Positions 29,270-35,118 of a stretch of 35,118 nt of DNA are shown one piece after another. The notes under the pieces were generated by a model. That model saw only the letters and a list, made by a program, of their open reading frames with translations. It was not told the DNA's origin and searched no databases. The position numbers and the translations under genes were made by a program. Source of the stretch: Microcella pacifica (lineage in GTDB: Bacteria; Actinomycetota; Actinomycetes; Actinomycetales; Microbacteriaceae); assembly GCF_009371975.2 (NCBI RefSeq), contig NZ_VIKT02000022.1, positions 1-35,118 of the forward strand, given 5' to 3'. Numbering within the stretch: the stretch's first letter is position 1; each line of letters opens with the position of its first letter.

Positions 29270-32200
29270 GATCCGGCGGCCAGGCAGCTTTCATCGAATA
29301 CTTGCGCAAGAATTTCGTTGGTCCACGGAGCGGGGACGACGAAGAAGTTGAGTCGAACCCGGTTTATGCATACCTAACGGGAATGCTATTCCCAATGGAG
29401 GTGGGGGAAGGCGTTCCGCCGGAGACTCTTGACGAGGACCTGAGTCCTGATGAATCCGTGGTCAAAGGCGAGGCCGATGACGGATTCCCCGACGAAGAGG
29501 ACCTTGACCAAGATGACATCGGGAACCTGACCGCGGCCTCAGGGTGGACACCGTCCTCAATGGGCTTGTCATTCATGCATGACTCCCCAGAGCTCGTCGT
29601 CAGCATCAGAGGCGCTGCCTACGAACGGCAATACGAGCGAGACGACGAGGCAGCAGGCACTGGAGATGGCCGGTGGCGCCGCGTGGCGTTCAGTGATCAA
29701 TCTGTCATCATCGCGGCAGCAACTAACGGACAGGAGGACGTCTGGGGAGGCCGTGCCAGGCTGCAGTGGCGGTCGAGGCCGGGCAAGCACGCGGAGATCG
29801 TGACCGTTTCGCTCTCGAACGCAGTGCAAGTTCCACTTGGTCGCGCAAAGAAGGAAGTGGAGAGCGTGCTCTTCCAGTGCGAATTCGATGTTGAATCGGT
29901 CGGCGGGGTGATCCAGCCTTACCCAGGAAATGTCGTTGTGAATGCGACGCCGGAGGATCGCGAACTCGAGTATCGCTTTCGAAACCACCTGAGTTACGCG
30001 ATCGGACACGGTGTCGCTGCCACCTGGTTATCGAGCCTTCCGGTGACGCGGATTTCGACAGACTCTCTGCCTTCCGAGACAGTGCCTCGAGTCAAGCCAC
30101 GTGAAGCCTCGGGAGAGGCTCTCAGAATGGCATGGCTGGCCGACCGAAGCTTGCTTTCGGACGTTCTCGCAGAAGGGCTTTCCGGTTTCGTATCTGAGTA
30201 TGAGCGATGGGTATCCGACAGGCGGGTAGAGGCAGAATCGGCGGGCAAGCATCGCGAGGCGGCCCTTGGGCTTGTCAGCCGGATGGATCAGGCAACGAAA
30301 CGAATGCGTGAAGGCATACTCCTGCTTGGACGTGATGCTGCGGTTCGCGAGGCGTTCCAATTGGCGAACATGGCCATGAGGCTGCAAAGCACCAGGGGCA
30401 TCGAGGTGCCCTTCGAAGAAGAACCCAACTGGCGCCCGTTCCAGCTGGCGTTTATCCTCATGGCCTTGGCGTCAACCGCCGGCGACGACCACGAGGATCG
30501 CGAACTAGTTGACCTCATATGGTTCCCAACGGGAGGCGGAAAGACAGAGGCATACCTCGGGCTCGCAGCGTTCGAAATGATCCGACGCCGCCTGCAGGAC
30601 GGTTCGGCTGGCGGCGGCACCGCGGTCATTACCCGCTACACGATGCGTCTTCTCACGGCCCAACAGTTCCAACGAACAGCGCGGCTCATCTGCGCTCTTG
30701 AGTTGTTGCGAGACGACGGCACCTTACCTCCAAGCACGCCACCCTTCAGTGTCGGCCTCTTGCTAGGAGGAACTACTACTCCGAATGATTTCAAGGCTGC
30801 AGAACGCTTGTTGGCAGAGGTCCGAGGACAACTCAGCCCGCACAACCCGTTTCAGGTGCGCGCTTGCCCATGGTGCGAGACGCAGCTCATGCCCGAGCGG
30901 AAATCGCAGCGCGATGATACGTACGGATTTCGTGCGACAGCCAAGAGCTTCACGATCAACTGCGTCAACAGGAAGTGTGCATTCCATGCAAGCTTGCCGA
31001 TGCAGGTCGTGGACGAAGCGATATTCCAGACCCCCCCAACCATCGTGGTCGCGACAGTAGACAAATTCGCGCGTCTCGCCTGGATTCCCAGCGGGGGATC
31101 GATTTTCGGGCTCAGTGGCTCGAGCTTCAACCCGCCGTCACTCATCATCCAGGACGAGCTCCACCTGATTTCTGGACCCCTAGGCACGATCGTCGGGATC
31201 TACGAGGCCGCGATCCAGTCACTACTCAAGTGGCGCGGGTCGTCTCCCAAGATCGTGGCTTCAACCGCAACCATCCGTTCAGCAGACGAACAAGTTCGAG
31301 GGCTTATGGCCTCCAGAGTGGAGGTCTTCCCGCCGAGTGGCTTGGACGCCGACGACAACTATTTCGCGGAACTGGACCAGGAAGGACCCGGACGTGTTTA
31401 CGTCGGCATCTTGCCCCAGGCATTCGCGCCGGCTTGGGCAATCGGCCAAGCCGCTGGTCGGCTCCTAGCGGCTCCCACCGCAATTCCGTCCCTGTCGACG
31501 GCTGAACAGGACGCGTACTGGACGCTCGTGGCCTACCACAACAGCCTCCGGGAACTCGGTCGGACCGTAACGATCCTCCGCGATGACGTTCGAACAATGT
31601 TGGAGCGCGAAGTGACATCGAACCCCGGTGGTCGAACTATCGGAGCCGAGGGCATTGAGGAACTTACTAGCAACGTCGATTCCCACGAGCTGGTCAAGAT
31701 TCTCGAGCGGCTCAGTGTTTCGAAAGGCTCCCCAGGAGTCATCGACGCAATCGCAGCCACCAATATCCTCTCGGTCGGAATCGATGTTGACCGCCTCGGG
31801 CTCATGCTGGTCAACGGGCAACCCAAGACAACGGCGGAGTACATCCAGGCCACTAGTCGGGTCGGACGAGCAGGAGTGCCGGGCATCGTATTGACGCTGT
31901 ACCGCTCTGGAAAGGCGCGCGATCGATCCACATTCGAGGGCTTCCGCACCTTTCACGGTTCTTTCTACAGGTTTGTGGAGCCGACCTCGGTGACACCCTG
32001 GGCTTTCCAAGCACGCCGACGGGCGCTACGGGCAGCGCTCGTAATCTTGATGCGTCACGCGGCTGGCTACAGCAAGAACGACGATGCAGCCGCGTTCGAC
32101 GAGACATCCGCGTTTGTTCAGAAGGCGATCGGCATGCTTATGGATCACATTCGTCTCGCAGACGAGCGCGAAGCGCCAACGATCGAACGTGAACTTCGCC

Positions 32201-32388
32201 GAGCCGCAGCTGATTGGAACACCCGCGCGAAAGGCAGTGCTGGGGATCTCAAGTACCAAGGTTCCAAGAAAACGGATGACCAACTTCTCAAGACCTTCGG
32301 CGACAGCGGTCAAGGTTGGCCAACTATGCACTCAATGCGGTCAGTCGAACGCGGAGTGCGGCTTCGCCCGCGAGGAGAAAAAGCGTGA
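29266..32388 (+). CDS. drmA: DrmA-like helicase (DISARM core)
   Basis: A 1040-residue superfamily-2 helicase. The N-terminal part begins with a short helix and NFVGPR, then NPVYAYLTGMLFP, the opening typical of DrmA. Walker A FPTGGGKT lies at 420-427 and a DEXH variant DELH at 630-633, followed by LISGPLG. STAT lies at 666-669 and motif VI QATSRVGRAG from 861. A four-cysteine zinc knuckle (C534, C537, C566, C571) sits between the first two helicase motifs. In DISARM, DrmA works with DrmB as the DNA-translocating core against incoming phage DNA. The GTG start overlaps the preceding stop, and its own stop overlaps the drmB GTG, so the three proteins should be made together. Codon use is less GC-biased than in core genes. 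Confidence 0.88.
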   Translation: MRSGGQAAFIEYLRKNFVGPRSGDDEEVESNPVYAYLTGMLFPMEVGEGVPPETLDEDLSPDESVVKGEADDGFPDEEDLDQDDIGNLTAASGWTPSSMGLSFMHDSPELVVSIRGAAYERQYERDDEAAGTGDGRWRRVAFSDQSVIIAAATNGQEDVWGGRARLQWRSRPGKHAEIVTVSLSNAVQVPLGRAKKEVESVLFQCEFDVESVGGVIQPYPGNVVVNATPEDRELEYRFRNHLSYAIGHGVAATWLSSLPVTRISTDSLPSETVPRVKPREASGEALRMAWLADRSLLSDVLAEGLSGFVSEYERWVSDRRVEAESAGKHREAALGLVSRMDQATKRMREGILLLGRDAAVREAFQLANMAMRLQSTRGIEVPFEEEPNWRPFQLAFILMALASTAGDDHEDRELVDLIWFPTGGGKTEAYLGLAAFEMIRRRLQDGSAGGGTAVITRYTMRLLTAQQFQRTARLICALELLRDDGTLPPSTPPFSVGLLLGGTTTPNDFKAAERLLAEVRGQLSPHNPFQVRACPWCETQLMPERKSQRDDTYGFRATAKSFTINCVNRKCAFHASLPMQVVDEAIFQTPPTIVVATVDKFARLAWIPSGGSIFGLSGSSFNPPSLIIQDELHLISGPLGTIVGIYEAAIQSLLKWRGSSPKIVASTATIRSADEQVRGLMASRVEVFPPSGLDADDNYFAELDQEGPGRVYVGILPQAFAPAWAIGQAAGRLLAAPTAIPSLSTAEQDAYWTLVAYHNSLRELGRTVTILRDDVRTMLEREVTSNPGGRTIGAEGIEELTSNVDSHELVKILERLSVSKGSPGVIDAIAATNILSVGIDVDRLGLMLVNGQPKTTAEYIQATSRVGRAGVPGIVLTLYRSGKARDRSTFEGFRTFHGSFYRFVEPTSVTPWAFQARRRALRAALVILMRHAAGYSKNDDAAAFDETSAFVQKAIGMLMDHIRLADEREAPTIERELRRAAADWNTRAKGSAGDLKYQGSKKTDDQLLKTFGDSGQGWPTMHSMRSVERGVRLRPRGEKA

Positions 32389-34175
32389 GCAAGAGAATCC
32401 TGCAGCTGGGCGTAGCGAAGCTGATTGCGCCGTTCGGACCGGGTGCAGTGGTGGACATCCTCGGCGAGTCCTTCATGACATTGACGGCAGACAAATGGCC
32501 GAAGAGAACTTTGCTTGAGCCCGTAGACTGCCTTCGGCTCTCGTCACGGCTCGGCATACAACGCTTCTACGGCCCCCCAACATCCGACGACATTGAGACC
32601 TCGAATGCTCTGGGCATTCCGGTCATTAGGTATCCCGCGTGGCTCTTCTGTCAGACATGCCGACGGATGATTCGGTGGACCAGCAAACTCGAGAATGGAA
32701 AGGCACCGGAGTGTCCAAGCGATTCCGGTCGCCTTGTCCCGATGCGTTTCGTGGTGGCGTGTCGGGAAAGAAGTCACTCTGCTGACGTGCCGTGGCCCGA
32801 ATGGCTACATCGGGCTCCAGGAGCGAACGCCGAGTGCAAAGAGAACAGTTCCCTGAGATTCCGACCGATCGACGGCGGATCGCCTGGCCTTTCCGGCCTC
32901 GAGGTAGCGTGCGATGTATGCAGCAGCCGAAGGACGCTGGGGGATCTGCGCGGAGACGTGCTCCTTCGTGAGGGGCTCGCGTGTCACGGTACTCAACCAT
33001 GGGAGTCCACATGGAGGACCTGCGAAAGCCCACTCGAAGTCCTGCAGCGTGGAGCAACCAGCTTCCACTATGCAGAGACCGAGGCCGCGATCGACATTCC
33101 CGACGTCTCGGCGTCAACGCTCGACGTTGAAGACCGGATCCGCACCAACACTTTCTACCTTGCCCTCAAGAGCACGCCACCAGAAGACCCCTTCGCCTCA
33201 CAGATGGCACATCGTATTGCCGACGAGCTAGACGTTTCAGTCGACTTGGTCCTCAGCCTCGTCCGCCGTGATCTGGATGGCGATGAAGACGGCGTGGTGG
33301 TCAGAAGCGCGATCTTGGGCGAGGAATTCGCTGCGTTCCGCGCGGCCGAGAATGATGACGCCGATGAAGAGAACTTCAAGACTCGAGCGGAGACTTTCGA
33401 CCAAGAGTCCGTTGACGTAGTTGAGAGGGCCTTGGCTGAACTAATCGAAAGCATCGTCCTGGTCGATCGACTGCGGGAAGTGCGCGCAAGCCTCGGCTTC
33501 AAGCGTTACCGACCCGACTCTGACCTGATTGACGCCGTGACCCACGACGGAACCGAAGCGAAATGGCTGCCCGCTTATGAAGGTTTCGGCGAGGGAGTCT
33601 TCCTCCGGTTCAATGCAGCCGCAATGGACGCGTGGGCCAGCACCCCGGGCGCTCGGGCGCGGTCAAGGCAACTGTCGGAAAAGTTCGATACGTCGAACTT
33701 TTCGAAACGGCTTCATCCATTCTCAATCCAATACGTGGCGCTTCATTCGTTCGCCCATGCACTTCTCCGGGAGTTCGCATTCTCTTCGGGCTATCCGGCC
33801 GCGTCCCTGCGTGAGCGGATCTACTGTGAGGCGTCAGGTGACTATGGCGTGTTCATCTATACAACATCGAGTGATCCGGAGGGCACGCTGGGCGGACTCG
33901 TCCGCGAAGGAGAACTTGATCGCCTAGGGAGCAGCCTCGCTCGTGCGGCGGAACAACTGAGTTGGTGTTCGAACGATCCCGTGTGCAGCGAGTCTCATCC
34001 TCAGAACCTTGACGGACTCAACATCGCCGCCTGCCACTCTTGCCTGCTTACGTCAGAGACTTCGTGCGATGGCTTCAACTTGTTACTCGACCGAGTAATG
34101 CTGGTTGGCTCTCCGAATGGAGATGTGGCCGGTCTGTTGGACGGTCTGTTGCAGACGATTTCGGACTCCATGTAG
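32385..34175 (+). CDS. drmB: DrmB-like DUF1998 protein (DISARM core)
   Basis: A 596-residue partner of DrmA. The opening LIAPFGPGAVVD is the family start. Cysteine pairs C89/C92 with C110, and C176/C179, suggest an N-terminal zinc site. The C-terminal third is a DUF1998 domain with LHSFAHALLREF, SSDPEGTLGGLV and the closing cluster WCSNDPVC...ACHSCLL...SC, ending in LLLDRVML. In DISARM, DrmA and DrmB act as a complex that loads on DNA with free ends. The GTG at 32385 is preceded by GGAGAAA. No drmC (phospholipase-D family) follows; the next gene encodes an unrelated DUF1801 protein. Confidence 0.88.
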   Translation: MSKRILQLGVAKLIAPFGPGAVVDILGESFMTLTADKWPKRTLLEPVDCLRLSSRLGIQRFYGPPTSDDIETSNALGIPVIRYPAWLFCQTCRRMIRWTSKLENGKAPECPSDSGRLVPMRFVVACRERSHSADVPWPEWLHRAPGANAECKENSSLRFRPIDGGSPGLSGLEVACDVCSSRRTLGDLRGDVLLREGLACHGTQPWESTWRTCESPLEVLQRGATSFHYAETEAAIDIPDVSASTLDVEDRIRTNTFYLALKSTPPEDPFASQMAHRIADELDVSVDLVLSLVRRDLDGDEDGVVVRSAILGEEFAAFRAAENDDADEENFKTRAETFDQESVDVVERALAELIESIVLVDRLREVRASLGFKRYRPDSDLIDAVTHDGTEAKWLPAYEGFGEGVFLRFNAAAMDAWASTPGARARSRQLSEKFDTSNFSKRLHPFSIQYVALHSFAHALLREFAFSSGYPAASLRERIYCEASGDYGVFIYTTSSDPEGTLGGLVREGELDRLGSSLARAAEQLSWCSNDPVCSESHPQNLDGLNIAACHSCLLTSETSCDGFNLLLDRVMLVGSPNGDVAGLLDGLLQTISDSM

Positions 34176-34258
34176 TACCGCGCCCCTCTCACACGCCAAA
34201 TGTAATGTCTGTGGCGACTCGTTTTCCGTCAGTTACGGAGGGGGCTACCCTGGGCCGC

Positions 34259-34720
34259 ATGAGCAGCGAGAGCCGAGCATCCACCAGCACCGACGGCTTC
34301 ACCGCCGAAGAGCGCGCCGCCATGAAGGAGCGGGCGGCCGAGCTGCGCGCGCAAAAGGGCCGCACGAAGGGCGCCGCGAAGGCGGCCGCCGAGCTGCAGG
34401 ACGTGCTCGACGCGATCGCGAAGCTGCCGGACGACGCCGACCGCGCCCTCGCCGAGCGACTGCACGTCGTCATCACCGAGGCAGGCCCGCAGCTCGCTCC
34501 GCGCACCTGGTACGGCATGCCCGCCTACGCGCTCGACGGCAAGGTGCTGTGCTTCGTGCAGCCGGCCAGCAAGTTCGACACCCGCTACACGACCCTCGGG
34601 TTCAACGACACGGCGCAGCTCGACGACGGCGCCATGTGGCCGGCGTCGTTCGCGGTCACCTCGCTCGGCCCGGCCGAGCAGAAGACGATCACCGAGCTCG
34701 TGCAGCGCGCCATCGGCTGA
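34259..34720 (+). CDS. DUF1801 (YdhG-like) family protein
   Basis: A 153-residue protein. The N-terminal third is helical and rich in Ala, Lys, Arg and Glu (ERAAMKERAAELRAQKGRT). The C-terminal domain carries the DUF1801 marks: TWYGMPAYALDGKVLCFV and YTTLGFNDTAQLDDGAMWPASF. Relatives are annotated as iron chaperone-like or simply uncharacterised. The high-GC codon use is host-like, so the island has ended here. The ATG at 34259 has GGAGGGGG 14 bases upstream and TACCCT 7 bases upstream; the latter suggests a leaderless transcript. Confidence 0.85.
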   Translation: MSSESRASTSTDGFTAEERAAMKERAAELRAQKGRTKGAAKAAAELQDVLDAIAKLPDDADRALAERLHVVITEAGPQLAPRTWYGMPAYALDGKVLCFVQPASKFDTRYTTLGFNDTAQLDDGAMWPASFAVTSLGPAEQKTITELVQRAIG

Positions 34721-34764
34721 GCCCGGTTCCTGTGAGAAACTCGCTCCCGCGACGGCGTGACATG

Positions 34765-34770
34765 TAACAT
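34765..34770 (+). promoter_or_regulatory. Likely -10 element of the mazE operon
   Basis: TAACAT is followed after 6 bases by the antitoxin ATG at 34777. It lies in a CATG-TAA-CATG arrangement that could double as an autoregulatory operator for the antitoxin. Confidence 0.45.
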
Positions 34771-34776
34771 GCCAGC

Positions 34777-34980
34777 ATGACTTCTCGAGCACGTGTATCC
34801 GCGTATCGCGATCGCCTGCGCTCCGAAGGTCTTCGACCCGTGCAGGTCTGGGTGCCCGACGTGCGATCTGCCGACTTCGCCACGGAAGCCCGCCGTCAAT
34901 CGGCGCTCGTAGCATCTGCCGCATCACACAGCGACGACATGCAGTTCGTCGAGGCGATCAGTACCACCTGGGACGAGTGA
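34777..34980 (+). CDS. MazE-type antitoxin (DUF3018 family)
   Basis: A 67-residue protein with the compact layout of DUF3018 MazE-like antitoxins: basic helix RVSAYRDRLRSEGL, the conserved RPVQVWVPDVRS, then FATEARRQSALVA and an acidic C-terminal tail for toxin binding. The stop overlaps the GTG of the following toxin-like frame (GTGA), the usual antitoxin-toxin order. Because the toxin frame is broken, the antitoxin is probably now an orphan. Confidence 0.85.
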   Translation: MTSRARVSAYRDRLRSEGLRPVQVWVPDVRSADFATEARRQSALVASAASHSDDMQFVEAISTTWDE

Positions 34981-35036
34981 AGCGCGGCGAGATCCGGCTC
35001 GTGGCCGGGGGCGTCTACGCCAGCAAGCCGCGACCC
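34977..35036 (+). pseudogene. MazF-type toxin gene truncated after about 20 codons
   Basis: GTG at 34977 opens MKRGEIRLVAGGVYASKPRP, the start of a MazF/PemK endoribonuclease (family pattern MKRGD.. to KPRPALV). After KPRP the similarity stops abruptly and the frame continues into sequence that looks like an insertion-sequence end. The remaining 80 or so residues, including the catalytic part of the fold, are missing from this window, so the toxin should be inactive. A copy of the 3' part may lie beyond the element. Confidence 0.7.
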
Positions 35037-35118
35037 GGTCAAGTCCCTGGAAGTGGTGTAACGGCTGATCCTTCGCTTTATGCGCTGAGTGCGATGAAGG
35101 TGTCGGCGACCACCTCGC
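35037..35118 (-). mobile_element. End of an insertion sequence, probably IS256 family, cut by the window edge
   Basis: From 35037 the sequence begins GGTCAAGTCCCTGGAAGTGG and then TGTAAC. Read on the other strand this is a TTACACCACTTCC...GACTTGACC terminus like those I associate with IS256-type elements of actinobacteria. It starts exactly where MazF similarity ends. The other end and the target duplication are outside the window, so family and borders are inferred. Confidence 0.55.
35078..35118 (-). CDS. C-terminal codons of a probable transposase (partial)
   Basis: A minus-strand frame enters from the right edge and ends at a TAA (35078-35080) with the residues EVVADTFIALSA. The stop lies about 40 bases inside the presumed element end, the distance expected for a transposase gene in an IS256-type element. 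Too little is visible to name the protein from sequence alone. Confidence 0.35.
   Translation of the reverse strand, partial: EVVADTFIALSA

Noticed and set aside
34176-34258. Right-hand attachment repeat of the tRNA-Phe 3' end
   Set aside because: No stretch here repeats the end of tRNA-Phe beyond a few bases, and no integrase is encoded in the window.

Overview
The window is from a high-GC Gram-positive bacterium, very probably an actinomycete of the Microbacteriaceae. Most genes show strong G/C third-position bias and many GTG starts. The gene order (clpC, lysS, panC, a DUF2520 protein, PH-domain proteins, DUF3180, folK, folB, folP, folE, ftsH, hpt, tilS, ppa) follows the Mycobacterium tuberculosis block from clpC1 to ppa, as I remember it.

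Layout. 1-5.1 kb: a membrane-anchored protein of unknown function, an actinobacterial N-acetylglutamate synthase, the ClpC unfoldase with a probable ClgR operator, and a divergent pirin. 5.1-8.0 kb: three small membrane or surface proteins and lysS. 8.0-17.6 kb: a tightly coupled minus-strand operon. It holds tetrahydrofolate synthesis (folE, folP, folB, folK), a DUF3180 membrane protein, two bacterial PH-domain membrane proteins, a Rossmann protein and panC, with ftsH, hpt and tilS upstream. Most joints are 4-base GTGA or ATGA overlaps. 18.7-21.8 kb: ppa, then two adjacent secreted wall hydrolases that share a coiled-coil module but carry different catalytic domains (NlpC/P60 and M23). 22.1-22.5 kb: tRNA-Glu, tRNA-Asp and tRNA-Phe, with terminators.

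Immediately after tRNA-Phe the character changes. A decayed 3' end of katG lies at 22.5-22.9 kb. It is followed by an 11 kb accessory island of visibly lower GC (52-62% in three lines I counted, against about 80% in one core line). The island encodes a small winged-helix protein, a convergent C5-cytosine DNA methyltransferase, and a divergent three-gene operon joined by GTGA overlaps. The operon encodes a 1569-residue fusion of a sacsin/Hsp90-type GHKL ATPase with a C-terminal superfamily-2 helicase, a DrmA-like helicase, and a DrmB-like DUF1998 zinc protein. I read this as a DISARM-related anti-phage system with non-standard composition. The DrmA-DrmB core and a cytosine methylase are present. 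The phospholipase-D protein DrmC is absent, and so is any recognisable DrmD or DrmE; the GHKL-helicase fusion stands in their place. This is the most interesting part of the window.

The right end returns to host-like composition: a DUF1801 protein and a MazEF-type toxin-antitoxin pair. The toxin gene is cut after about 20 codons by what looks like an insertion-sequence end running off the window. Several starts, including those of the methyltransferase and winged-helix genes, have a TAnnnT -10 hexamer only 6-7 bases upstream, as expected for leaderless transcripts.
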